Below are positions 9,588 to 18,797 of a DNA stretch of 64,000 bases, in pieces. The notes under the pieces were generated by a model, which was not told the origin of the DNA, did not search any database, and saw only the letters and a program-made list of their open reading frames with translations. Numbering within the stretch: position 1 is the stretch's first letter; each line of letters begins with the position of its first letter. Position numbers and translations under genes: made by a program. The stretch comes from Methylomicrobium lacus_A. GTDB taxonomy: Bacteria; Pseudomonadota; Gammaproteobacteria; Methylococcales; Methylomonadaceae. The stretch is from contig NZ_CP169217.1 in NCBI RefSeq assembly GCF_041897535.1, positions 2,294,001-2,358,000 on the forward strand, written 5' to 3'.

Positions 9588-10041
9588 ACGATTTCACCTG
9601 AATTCAATTTGCGCCGGGATACTTGATTCTAACATTAAGAATTTTCTGCATACAACTCTACCCGCATGCAGAATCTGCGTTTGAAAAAACGCGCCTCTAT
9701 TGTGTGCAGGAAATTCCGCATGAAGCAATTGGTAAGAATGCCTAGTTTGTAGCGATTAACACGGAGTTTTTCTACTAACCGATCGCGTTGATTCTTTCAG
9801 GCCCTACGGCAACAGCTCGCCGAACAACGTCGCATTGACCTTATAGGTGCATTGACATGATTGGATAAAATTGATGCCCTGATGCCGGACGGGATATTCA
9901 TCGCACCAGAAACAAATAAAGAGACAGGAATGATCGACGGGTTCGCCAAGCCCGGCAAACCTTCAGGATGGGAATTTAATATGATTTCCACAACCGCTCG
10001 AGAGCCCCAAGAAACGCCTTGGGAACTCTCGGCGCCGTTCA
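9588..10041. other. 454-bp intergenic region
   Basis: The gap between the delta-60 protein start and the DUF5765-like gene's stop contains no convincing gene. Small open frames at 9797-10042 and 9861-10139 have no recognisable domain or ribosome binding site. Two hairpins are visible: GCGTTT-gaaa-AAACGC near 9677-9692, and the larger one at 10000-10030. The upstream promoter of the delta-60 gene must lie in the left part. Confidence 0.5.
10000..10030 (-). terminator. Possible transcript-end hairpin after the DUF5765-like gene
   Basis: A stem of GAGAG/CTCTC plus CCCAAG/CTTGGG with a short loop lies 12 bp beyond the stop of the minus-strand membrane-protein gene. No T-run follows, so a Rho-independent role is uncertain. 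Confidence 0.35.
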
Positions 10042-10815
10042 CTACGAAGTCTGCTCTAACGGACGCAATTCCGGCTGCGTGCAGCGGTTATAGAAAAACC
10101 AGTTCTTCACGTGCAAGTGTTTGCGGATCGGGGTTTTGATCACCGAGACGCAGAGCGCGATCGAAAACAGGCACCAGACCGCGGCATATTCGTTCGGATC
10201 GGACGTGGTGACGTCCGAAATCCACGGCCCGATCAGGTAATGGAAACCGACGAAGCGCCAGGACCCGTACAAGGCCGGCATATAGAACGAGACCAGGATA
10301 TAGGTCAGCGCATGCAAACCCCAGTCGAAACCGAACAACCAGTCTTGCGGGCCGGACAACAGGCCGTTCAGCGGCATTTGCCAGGCGATATGCCAATCGC
10401 CGGAAACCGAGCAGACGCCGGTGCCGCAAAAGCCTTCGGTGCCGATCACGCAATGCCCTGCCCAGTCGAACGGGTACATCTTGACCAACATCGTCAGCGA
10501 GCCGATCGCGCAAATCGCATAGACGGTCGTGCGAATTTTCAGTTTGACGCTTTCCGGGATGAAGTACATCGCGACCATATTCACGAAAAACGGCTGGAAC
10601 GCCACGTGAATATAGCCGAACATCGTGAGTATCTGATTTTTCGGATTGCCGCACAGGTCGATATAGACATAGGTCCCGGCCTGCAACAATTCCATCAACG
10701 CAAAATAAGTCAACGGAATCCACAATTCCTTCGATTCCCCCTTGTAAGCGACATAAGCCGCGGTGCTCAATCCGGCGGCGGCCAGCACGCCCGACGCTTC
10801 CCCACTCCAACACAT
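10042..10815 (-). CDS. DUF5765-like multi-pass membrane protein
   Basis: A 257-residue integral membrane protein with about six to seven hydrophobic segments and a short cytoplasmic tail. It starts MCWSGEASGVLAAAG and has a Cys-containing loop around residue 120-135 (HCVIGTEGFCGTGVCS) that may form disulfides outside the membrane. It resembles the uncharacterised DUF5765 family; no transport or enzymatic motif is seen. It stands alone between two intergenic gaps. Function unknown. Confidence 0.8.
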   Translation of the reverse strand: MCWSGEASGVLAAAGLSTAAYVAYKGESKELWIPLTYFALMELLQAGTYVYIDLCGNPKNQILTMFGYIHVAFQPFFVNMVAMYFIPESVKLKIRTTVYAICAIGSLTMLVKMYPFDWAGHCVIGTEGFCGTGVCSVSGDWHIAWQMPLNGLLSGPQDWLFGFDWGLHALTYILVSFYMPALYGSWRFVGFHYLIGPWISDVTTSDPNEYAAVWCLFSIALCVSVIKTPIRKHLHVKNWFFYNRCTQPELRPLEQTS

Positions 10816-10921
10816 AAATGAACCTTCTTATAATAATTATTGAAAAAGCTTGTTAGTCGAGGAGGCTTTGATCGGATCAACGCGTCCTTCGGGCGCTTAT
10901 TCTATTACAGAGAGTCGGAAG

Positions 10922-10955
10922 GAAAAAGCGCCGGCGCAGTCGGGATACGCCGGCG
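10922..10955 (-). terminator. Intrinsic terminator of the gnd-zwf-pgl cluster
   Basis: Read on the minus strand, an 8-bp self-complementary stem (CGCCGGCG twice, 11-nt loop) is followed directly by CTTTTTCC. It sits 11 bp past the pgl stop codon, the expected place for a Rho-independent terminator. Confidence 0.8.
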
Positions 10956-10966
10956 TTCGGAAAACG

Positions 10967-11650
10967 TCAGTACGGCAGGGCGTCGCTGTCGATATAGATA
11001 TCGACCGGATGGGCCGGTTCGATCGTGGCGACCGGCAAAGCCACGCCTTCGCGCCATTGTTTGACCGGCTCCTGTTTGTTTTTTCCGGTGACCAAAAAGA
11101 TCAATTGGCGGGTGTCGCTCAACGCCTTGGCGCTGACCGAAACGCGCTCGGGCGGCGGCTTCGGCGAATTGTAAACCGGATGCGTCAGCTCATCGGGGTT
11201 GTGTACGTGGCCGGGGAACAGGCTGGCGGTATGGCCGTCTTCACCCATGCCGAGCAGCACCATGTCGAACGGCAAGGCGTCGGCGACCGTTTGCCGGTAT
11301 TGCAGGGCTCCCGCTTCAGGCCCGAGTTCGGCCGGAATCGTGAAGATCTGTGCTAGCGGAATCGGCGCCTGCGCCAGCAATGAATTTTCCGCGATCATGC
11401 TGTTGCGATCCGGGTGATCGGCCGGCAGACAGCGTTCATCGCCATAATAGATATACCATTTCGACCAGTCGGTTTCGGCCTTGCCGAGCAAGCGATAGAC
11501 CTTTTCCGGCGTGGTGCCGCCGGCCAGTACCAGTTTGAAGCGGCCGCGTTCGGCGATCGCCTCTTCGGCCGCCGTCATGATTTGTTCACAAGCGGCTTCG
11601 GCCACCTGATCGGCGGTCGCGAAGATCCGCCAGTTGGCGTTTTTTTGCAT
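10967..11650 (-). CDS. pgl: 6-phosphogluconolactonase
   Basis: A 227-residue DevB/SOL-type 6-phosphogluconolactonase, which hydrolyses 6-phosphoglucono-delta-lactone to 6-phosphogluconate in the oxidative pentose phosphate route. Family segments are LVLAGGTTPEKVYRLL near residue 45, WYIYYGDERCLP near 70 and DMVLLGMGEDGHTASLFPG near 135. The ATG follows the zwf stop codon with no gap, so translation is probably coupled to zwf. The order gnd-zwf-pgl puts three consecutive oxidative pentose phosphate enzymes together, and a terminator follows pgl. Confidence 0.95.
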   Translation of the reverse strand: MQKNANWRIFATADQVAEAACEQIMTAAEEAIAERGRFKLVLAGGTTPEKVYRLLGKAETDWSKWYIYYGDERCLPADHPDRNSMIAENSLLAQAPIPLAQIFTIPAELGPEAGALQYRQTVADALPFDMVLLGMGEDGHTASLFPGHVHNPDELTHPVYNSPKPPPERVSVSAKALSDTRQLIFLVTGKNKQEPVKQWREGVALPVATIEPAHPVDIYIDSDALPY

Positions 11651-13135
11651 TTATTTACACTCCGGGGTCAATGAACTGCGCCAAAATTGGCTGTCTTTGT
11701 CGAACAGGCGGCTGTCTTCCGGTCCCCACGAACCGGCAGGATAGGTCGCGATATAATCGCGCTCGACCGCCCAGGTTTGCAGGATCGGATCGACGATGCG
11801 CCAGGCGTGCTCGACCTCGTCGAAGCGCAGGAACAGCGAACGGTCGCCCTTCAGCACATCGAGCAGCAGGTCTTCATAAGCGTCGATCGCCTTTTCGTCA
11901 TGATTGCGGAAACTCGCATCCAGCGTGGTCGAGCGGGTGTCCATTTCGAGGCCCGGCTCCTTCACGGTCATTTCGATCTTGATGCATTCGTCGGGTTGAA
12001 TGCCGAGCAGCACCCAGTTAGGGCTCATGCAGTTCACGTTGGTGCCGCGGAAAAATTGCAGAGGCGGATGGCGGAAGCAGATCGAGATGGTCGACTGCGC
12101 CTTCGCCATGCGTTTGCCGGTGCGCATATAGAACGGCACGCCGCGCCAGCGCCAGTTGTCGATGTAAAGCTTCATCGAGGCATAGGTTTCGGTCACGCTG
12201 TCCGCCGGGATGTTGTCTTCCTGCAGGTAGCCCTTGACCTTTTCGCCCTTGCTGGTGCCGGCCGCGTACTGGCCGCGATGGGCATGGGCGTGCACCGCTT
12301 CTTTCGGAATCGGCCGGATCGATTTCAATACCTTGACCTTTTCATCGCGCAGCGCCTCGGCTTCCATCGACACCGGCGGCTCCATCGCGACCAGGGTCAA
12401 CAGTTGCAAGAGATGGCTTTGCAGCATGTCGCGCAAGGCGCCGGCGCCGTTATAGTAGTCGCCGCGGCTGTCGATGCCGATCTCCTCCGAATGGGTGATC
12501 TGGATGTGGTCGATGTAATTACGGTTCCACAAGGGTTCCAGCATCACGTTCGCGAAGCGGAACACCAGCACGTTCTGCACCATGCCCTTGCCGAGATAGT
12601 GATCGATCCGGTAAATCTGTTCCTCGCTCAGATAATGGCTGATGCGTTTTTGCAGGGCCTGCGCGCTGTCCAGGTCGTAGCCGAACGGCTTTTCGATGAT
12701 CACCCGCCGCCAGCCCAGTTCTTCGTCAAACAACTGGTTAACGCTCAATTGTTCGAGCACGGTGCCGAAATCGGACGGGCTGATCGACAGATAAAATGCG
12801 ATGTTCCGCGAAAAGGGTTGCTTGCCGTTCAAAAGATCGGCCAATGCCTTGTAGTCTTCGGGCTTCTGGATGTCGGCCTGATGATAGTAAAGGCGCTGGC
12901 TGAAACTCTGGAAGACGCTTTCGTCGAAATCGGCCTTGACCTTGGTCTGGATCATGTCCCTGACTTCGGCCAGCCATTTCTGCTGGTCCCAGGGCCTCCG
13001 GCCGACCGCGACGATGCGGGTGCCTTCGGGCAATTGTTTCGCGACATCGAGATGATAGAGCGCCGGCATCAGCTTGATTCGGGAGAGGTTGCCGGTGGCG
13101 CCAAAGATAACGTAGGTACAGGGTTCGGCGTTCAT
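11651..13135 (-). CDS. zwf: Glucose-6-phosphate 1-dehydrogenase
   Basis: A 494-residue enzyme that oxidises glucose 6-phosphate to 6-phosphogluconolactone with NAD(P)+. The nucleotide-binding loop (FGATGNLSRIKLMPAL, residue 11 on) and the active-site segment RIDHYLGKGMVQN (residues 176-188) are clear. Two positions deviate from the usual pattern: the loop reads GNLS where most homologues have GDLA, and the residue after DHYLGK is Gly184 where the family signature normally allows Glu, Gln or Lys. The C-terminal half is otherwise intact (VPFYMRTGKRM). It is directly followed by pgl; gnd lies 182 bp upstream, across two short repeats. Confidence 0.96.
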   Translation of the reverse strand: MNAEPCTYVIFGATGNLSRIKLMPALYHLDVAKQLPEGTRIVAVGRRPWDQQKWLAEVRDMIQTKVKADFDESVFQSFSQRLYYHQADIQKPEDYKALADLLNGKQPFSRNIAFYLSISPSDFGTVLEQLSVNQLFDEELGWRRVIIEKPFGYDLDSAQALQKRISHYLSEEQIYRIDHYLGKGMVQNVLVFRFANVMLEPLWNRNYIDHIQITHSEEIGIDSRGDYYNGAGALRDMLQSHLLQLLTLVAMEPPVSMEAEALRDEKVKVLKSIRPIPKEAVHAHAHRGQYAAGTSKGEKVKGYLQEDNIPADSVTETYASMKLYIDNWRWRGVPFYMRTGKRMAKAQSTISICFRHPPLQFFRGTNVNCMSPNWVLLGIQPDECIKIEMTVKEPGLEMDTRSTTLDASFRNHDEKAIDAYEDLLLDVLKGDRSLFLRFDEVEHAWRIVDPILQTWAVERDYIATYPAGSWGPEDSRLFDKDSQFWRSSLTPECK

Positions 13136-13174
13136 GGGGGAGTCGATAGGGTTAAAGGCGCAAGATTATAGTGT

Positions 13175-13247
13175 GTAGCCCGGATGCAGCGCAGCGGAAT
13201 CCGGGAAGGCCGGTGGTTCTGCCCCCACTGCGTTTCATCCGGGCTAC
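13175..13247. repeat. Short inverted-repeat element with GTAGCCCGGATG ends
   Basis: A 73-bp palindromic element starting GTAGCCCGGATG and ending CATCCGGGCTAC (12-bp perfect terminal inverted repeat) in the gnd-zwf gap. The internal GCGCAGCGGAATCCGGG stretch is of the widely dispersed REP/MITE type seen in many gammaproteobacteria. Confidence 0.75.
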
Positions 13248-13282
13248 TGACTACGTCACGCACCGCCGCAGCGGTGCAACCT

Positions 13283-13310
13283 GCGTTCCCGTGCCGGAGC
13301 GCGGGAACGC
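13283..13310. repeat. Short hairpin repeat next to the gnd stop
   Basis: A perfect 9-bp inverted repeat (GCGTTCCCG / CGGGAACGC, 10-nt spacer), 6 bp past the gnd stop codon. No T-run follows on the minus strand. It may act as an mRNA-stabilising or pausing structure, or be a REP unit. Confidence 0.6.
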
Positions 13311-13316
13311 TTACGG

Positions 13317-14762
<1,446 letters not shown>

Positions 14763-14835
14763 CAATGTGTTTTCCGTGAGTGTTAGGTTCGGCAAAAGTT
14801 TATCATAGCCGATAGCAAATGCGGTTAATAGATGG

Positions 14836-15339
14836 TTAACCGGGATGGCTTTGGTGCATCCTGGCGCGCGCGCGGATCATCGAAAAGATCACGACTATCA
14901 ACAACGCGGCCAGCGAAGACTCCAGCAGCAAAAATGCCCCGATCTTGAAATAGGCGAAGTGCGGATGCACGAAGCGGACCAGCCAGCCGCCCGCTTCATC
15001 GGCGATTGCGGAAACATAGGTCAAGCCGCTGATCCAGATTTTGAGCCGTATCGAAAAATCGGTCATCAGCATCAGGTGGGTCAGGGTCACGACCAGCATG
15101 CCCATCGAAAACAGGTGGAAATGCGAGACTTCGAGCATGCCCTCATAGCTGCGCGGCGGCTTGAATTGTTCTTCGGAGCCTAAGTAGTAGAGTTTGACCG
15201 ACTCCGGCGTCAGATCCATCCGGTGAAAATACATCAGGCCGTTGCTGAACCACAGCAGCACGATATAGCCCAGAAACATCAGCACCAGCGCATTGAGAAG
15301 GGATTTCCGGTGCTGTTCGCCGGTTACGAAATAACGCAT
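14836..15339 (-). CDS. Conserved membrane protein linked to an FMN-binding protein
   Basis: A 167-residue protein with four hydrophobic segments (about residues 15-35, 75-95, 98-118 and 130-155). Conserved-looking histidines occur in MLEVSHFHLFSMGM and THLMLM, which could hold a heme or metal within the membrane. The start codon follows the FMN-binding gene's stop by 2 bp, so the two are one transcription unit. The arrangement (membrane electron carrier plus extracytoplasmic flavinylated protein) suggests it passes electrons across the inner membrane; that is an inference. No named domain was recognised. Confidence 0.75.
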   Translation of the reverse strand: MRYFVTGEQHRKSLLNALVLMFLGYIVLLWFSNGLMYFHRMDLTPESVKLYYLGSEEQFKPPRSYEGMLEVSHFHLFSMGMLVVTLTHLMLMTDFSIRLKIWISGLTYVSAIADEAGGWLVRFVHPHFAYFKIGAFLLLESSLAALLIVVIFSMIRARARMHQSHPG

Positions 15340-15341
15340 GG

Positions 15342-15893
15342 CTATGGCTTTTGATCCTTGATCATGACCTGATACATCGCCATCACCTTGCGAACGCTGC
15401 TGAGACCGGCGCGCGTGCTCAACGTCGCGCCGCTGATGCCGTCCACGCCCTTGCTGAAATCCATCTCCGCGAGCGGGCGCTTGTACAGCTGCTCGAACCA
15501 GCGCTCCGGCGGCATGTATTCCGGGGGTTCGTGGAAGGCGAGCGTGTAGACGTTGCGCAGCTCGCCTTCCGGCGTCAGCACGATCATCAGCGTTTCCGGC
15601 TTGGTTCTGACTGTAATCGTTTCGATCGCGGCATAGCCCAAGATTTTGTCCTGCGCCTTGCCGACATAGAACGTGAACAGGCCCGATTCGAGTTTGACCT
15701 TGGCCAGTTCCTGAATTTTAGCCGTCTGATTCTCGTCGGGAAAAAGCGATAACAATTCGACTTGCTTGTCTTTGCCAAATGCCAGTTCAAGCGCTTCGTT
15801 TTTACTGTAGAAAATTGTCGCGAAGCTCTGCGTTACCACCGTCATCAGAAATAAAAAGAGTAGAAATTCTCCTCTCTGTCTGATTACTTTCAT
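15342..15893 (-). CDS. Extracytoplasmic FMN-binding (flavinylated) domain protein
   Basis: A 183-residue exported protein. Residues 10-25 form a signal anchor or signal peptide. The C-terminal FMN_bind domain carries DGISGATLST at residues 151-160, the site at which ApbE transferases attach FMN by a phosphoester bond to a threonine, here Thr157. Such domains serve as one-electron carriers in Rnf, Nqr and several extracytoplasmic electron-transfer systems. The gene precedes a four-helix membrane protein by 2 bp and lies downstream of a Fur-controlled porin, from which it is separated by a terminator-like hairpin. No ApbE gene is in the window. Confidence 0.87.
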   Translation of the reverse strand: MKVIRQRGEFLLFLFLMTVVTQSFATIFYSKNEALELAFGKDKQVELLSLFPDENQTAKIQELAKVKLESGLFTFYVGKAQDKILGYAAIETITVRTKPETLMIVLTPEGELRNVYTLAFHEPPEYMPPERWFEQLYKRPLAEMDFSKGVDGISGATLSTRAGLSSVRKVMAMYQVMIKDQKP

Positions 15894-15910
15894 TTTGACT
15901 CTCCAACATC

Positions 15911-15970
15911 AAGAAAAACAAACCGCCAGCATTCGGCAATCCGGATAAGCGGAAAATCGAATGCTGGCGG
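15911..15970 (-). terminator. Terminator-like hairpin between the porin and FMN-protein genes
   Basis: On the minus strand a perfect 13-bp stem (CCGCCAGCATTCG / CGAATGCTGGCGG, 22-nt loop with its own small stem) is followed by TTTGTTTTTC. It lies 18 bp before the FMN-binding gene's start, so it would end porin transcription or allow only partial read-through. Confidence 0.7.
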
Positions 15971-16027
15971 CTGATATAGGCAACGGCCCCACAAAGCCGA
16001 ACTATAAAACAGGATTTCGGCATTTGC

Positions 16028-16071
16028 TGCGAAGATTTACATTATCGCGCCATGGCATGCAAATCTTCGCA
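16028..16071. repeat. Perfect inverted repeat downstream of the porin gene
   Basis: TGCGAAGATTT at 16028-16038 pairs perfectly with AAATCTTCGCA at 16061-16071 across 22 nt. No T-run follows in either direction. Possible processing signal, protein-binding site or mobile-repeat remnant. Confidence 0.55.
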
Positions 16072-16130
16072 ACGCGTCAGTGATATCATTCCATATCATA
16101 TCATACTGCGACAGGGCGATTGGCTCAGAC

Positions 16131-17564
16131 CTAGAAAATGAAGCCGAAGCCCAAATTGAAGTCGTCAGAAAGCGGCCCTTGTTTGGCGACACGATTCCGG
16201 TAATCGGCCTTGATCACGACATTCGGAATCGGCTTGTACTGCAAGCCCACCTGGTAAATTTGCCAGTCTTTGGTCGGGTCATCCGGAAAGCCGTTCGGCG
16301 CTTTGGCTATCGTATCCAGACGTTCATAACGGACGAATGGCGCGAGATATTGTGTTGTATCCTTGAATATCCAAGGCAAAACGTCATAGCCTGCTTCCGT
16401 ATACCAGCCGAAACTCTCGGCGCCGATGATTTGCGCATTTTCCGGAGTTTTCGCGTTGATGTTGTTCAATCGGGAATCCAGGCTCAACAGATCGGCATCA
16501 CCGACATGCCCCCACGATCCCAATGTGCGGAATTCAAACCCACGGTATTTCCATTGCAAATGGCCTTCGTACAATTGCGTAAAGACATCCGGTTTTTGGC
16601 CGGCAAAGGTCTGGTTCTGGCCTGACTTGCCAAAATAGGCGGAGCCGCCGACCATGACGCCCGGCACAGCCTTCGGCGTGTAGTCGAAACGGCCGACAAA
16701 ACCGAAGTTTTCGGCTTTAGCCTGGCTGCCGCCGCCGCGGCCTTCGCGGATACCGTCAGAACTGAAGCCGGACGCATCCAAACCATTGACGGCGTAGGCT
16801 GTATAAGCCAGGTCGTCCGTGAGTTGACCGAACAACCCCAATCCCACTTCCCGCCAAGTTGAAGGGATAATCCTTTGCTCGACTTCTGGACGGTGGTTAC
16901 CGAAGAAGAATGGAGGTTCGTGAATCTGGTTGATGAAGCCCATTGGCATCAGCACTAAGCCGGCGCGGACATTGGCCATTTTGTGTAAAAAGAAGTCCAA
17001 GGCGGCAAATTCGACCGAGACTTCGCCCTTCTCTTCATCACCCTCACCGGTCGTGGCGTGCTCGAACTCCAGTTCACTATTGAAGAGGATGCGGTCGGTA
17101 AACTTGTAGCCGGCATAAAGCACCATCCGTTCAAGATCGGCGTTGTCTTTGTTGTCGCCTTTCTCGCCGACATTGGCCTGATAGATCGCTTCGCCGTAGC
17201 CGCCGATCGACAAGCCCTTGCCGACCTGATAGACCTTCGAAGCGGCAGGACCCAGGCCATAGGCGCTCTTGTACTTGGGTTCTTCCGGGATCACCAGATT
17301 GGTGCGCAGCTTTTCGACTTCCTGACTCAAAATATCGGTCTTGCGCTCCAGTGTTTTGACGTTGCCTTGCGGAGCCGGAGCCTCCTGCTTCTTGGCCGTC
17401 TCCGCCATCGCGGTCTTCATTTCATCGATCTGCTTTTGCTGCGCCTCGATGATTTTCCACATTTCCTCCATCGTTTGCGGTTTTTGCAGCGCTTCGGCCG
17501 GCGCATTCAACGCCGCCAGCACGACTAAAGCACTTCCCTTCAACAAAATTTTTCGCTCGATCAT
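16131..17564 (-). CDS. Outer-membrane porin-like beta-barrel protein with N-terminal coiled coil
   Basis: A 477-residue exported protein. After a signal peptide ending near NAPAEA, residues ~30-75 form a coiled coil (MEEMWKIIEAQQKQIDEM) of the kind used to trimerise porins. The rest alternates short amphipathic strands and ends in FNLGFGFIF, a C-terminal aromatic residue typical of Bam-assembled barrels. The start at 17564 is preferred because GGGGGT lies just upstream; an ORF start at 17606 would place 14 extra residues before the signal peptide. A near-consensus Fur box sits 57 bp upstream of this start, so expression should rise under iron limitation. The transported substrate is unknown. 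Confidence 0.82.
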   Translation of the reverse strand: MIERKILLKGSALVVLAALNAPAEALQKPQTMEEMWKIIEAQQKQIDEMKTAMAETAKKQEAPAPQGNVKTLERKTDILSQEVEKLRTNLVIPEEPKYKSAYGLGPAASKVYQVGKGLSIGGYGEAIYQANVGEKGDNKDNADLERMVLYAGYKFTDRILFNSELEFEHATTGEGDEEKGEVSVEFAALDFFLHKMANVRAGLVLMPMGFINQIHEPPFFFGNHRPEVEQRIIPSTWREVGLGLFGQLTDDLAYTAYAVNGLDASGFSSDGIREGRGGGSQAKAENFGFVGRFDYTPKAVPGVMVGGSAYFGKSGQNQTFAGQKPDVFTQLYEGHLQWKYRGFEFRTLGSWGHVGDADLLSLDSRLNNINAKTPENAQIIGAESFGWYTEAGYDVLPWIFKDTTQYLAPFVRYERLDTIAKAPNGFPDDPTKDWQIYQVGLQYKPIPNVVIKADYRNRVAKQGPLSDDFNLGFGFIF

Positions 17565-17620
17565 CACTAACCCCCAAAAATTCAATTCCCTAGGATTATA
17601 GTACAAACAATTTTGCGATT

Positions 17621-17639
17621 ACAAATGATTCTCATTTGT
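17621..17639 (-). promoter_or_regulatory. Fur box upstream of the porin gene
   Basis: ACAAATGATTCTCATTTGT is a 19-bp inverted repeat with a 3-nt centre. Its core AATGATTCTCATT matches the core of the Fur consensus. It lies 57 bp upstream of the porin start, in the expected promoter position, with no gene in between. Confidence 0.82.
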
Positions 17640-17896
17640 TATCAAATTTAAAGAACGACTATCCTGCCATCAAACCTTACTATGGCTCGATCAGTCTTTG
17701 CAGAAAGGGGTTGGATTTGGTGTATCGGCGAGGACTTTAGCCGCTTGCGTCATACCTGCCGGAATAACGTCCTGATGTAAAACGATGAGCGTTCCGCGGC
17801 TCGTGACCCGGAGCGCCCTTGGTAGGGCTTCCACACAAGACGTGGAAACCCCAAGAGGAAAGTGTGAGTCGTGAAAGGCTCAAACTGTTTGTGTTT
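17640..17896. other. Intergenic region between porin promoter and exeB
   Basis: About 255 bp without a recognisable gene. One stem, TTCCAC-acaagac-GTGGAA at about 17829-17847, is visible roughly 50 bp past the exeB stop and could end that transcript, but no T-run follows on the minus strand. Confidence 0.4.
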
Positions 17897-18793
17897 TCAA
17901 GGCCGCTCGATACGAAAAACCTTGCCTCCGTAACTCGCGACCACGCCGTCGGCGCGAATTTCCTTGATTTCGACCGCATCCTTGGTCGTCTGGCCGGCCT
18001 TGTATTTGGTCATATTCAACACGACGAAGCGATCCTCGGGCTTGTTGTCGTACATAAAGACATTGATCGTCATCTTCGGCACGGAGCTGCGAAAATCATA
18101 GGGCAAATCCTTGAATGAGGGGATTTCCGGCTTGGCTGCCGGCGCGTCATCTGTCTTGCTTGCCCGCGCCGCCTCGGTCTTGGCTTCCGGTTCGTCATCT
18201 TCCTGTTCATCGAGACTGTTCGCGTTTTCCGCCAGCAACAGACGCTGGGCGCGTCTGGATTGGATTTTCTGCCTGAGTTGTTCCTGTGGACTGATTGCGG
18301 CAGCAGGGCGCGCTTGAGCGGTCTGAACGGCGGGCGCCTTTTTATCTTCTTGCGCAGCTCTCGCCGCTTTCTGCTCCTCGGCCTGTTTTGCCGCGGCCAA
18401 TTCTTCGATCGAAGGCGATTTTGCGTTTGCCGCAACCGCCGGTCTATCCGGCTCATCTTCCGCAGCTTCTGGCACTTCCTCCCCGTCTTGCTCAAAATCA
18501 TCCTCGTCATCGGATGATTCAACGGCAACCGGCAGCGGCGGCATTTGCGCGGCTTTTGCCTGCACCGGCTGCGCGGCGGCCTGCGGTTTGACCGGCGCCT
18601 CATCGGCATTTTTCAGATACCAGACCAGCAAAGGCAAGGCCAGTAGATTGACGGCCAGCAGCCCGCCGATCAGCAAGGCGGTTTTCCGGCTTTTTTGCGG
18701 CGGCGGCATCAGCACTTGTTCGGTGACGGTTTCCGGCTGCTTGGCTTGCCGTTCCTGCTCCGACTTACGTAAGGCGTTGAGAATATAAGACAT
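17897..18793 (-). CDS. exeB: ExeB/GspB-type general secretion pathway protein B
   Basis: A 298-residue bitopic inner-membrane protein. The N-terminus MSYILNALRKSEQERQ is diagnostic of GspB-like proteins, a single transmembrane helix lies at about residues 37-58, and a long Pro/Ala/Glu-rich periplasmic linker leads to a C-terminal type II secretion GspB domain (from about residue 225, with the INVFMYDNKPEDRFVVLNM strand). With ExeA it helps insert the type II secretin through the peptidoglycan. It starts 4 bp after the exeA stop. No other type II secretion gene is in the window. Confidence 0.9.
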   Translation of the reverse strand: MSYILNALRKSEQERQAKQPETVTEQVLMPPPQKSRKTALLIGGLLAVNLLALPLLVWYLKNADEAPVKPQAAAQPVQAKAAQMPPLPVAVESSDDEDDFEQDGEEVPEAAEDEPDRPAVAANAKSPSIEELAAAKQAEEQKAARAAQEDKKAPAVQTAQARPAAAISPQEQLRQKIQSRRAQRLLLAENANSLDEQEDDEPEAKTEAARASKTDDAPAAKPEIPSFKDLPYDFRSSVPKMTINVFMYDNKPEDRFVVLNMTKYKAGQTTKDAVEIKEIRADGVVASYGGKVFRIERP

Positions 18794-18797
18794 GGCG

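Noticed and set aside
9797..10139. Two short frames in the intergenic region near 10 kb
   Set aside because: No ribosome binding site, signal or family; overlapping each other on opposite strands.
11687..13171. Long open frame (494 codons) opposite zwf
   Set aside because: GC-rich codon bias leaves the antisense strand open; no domain and no start signal.
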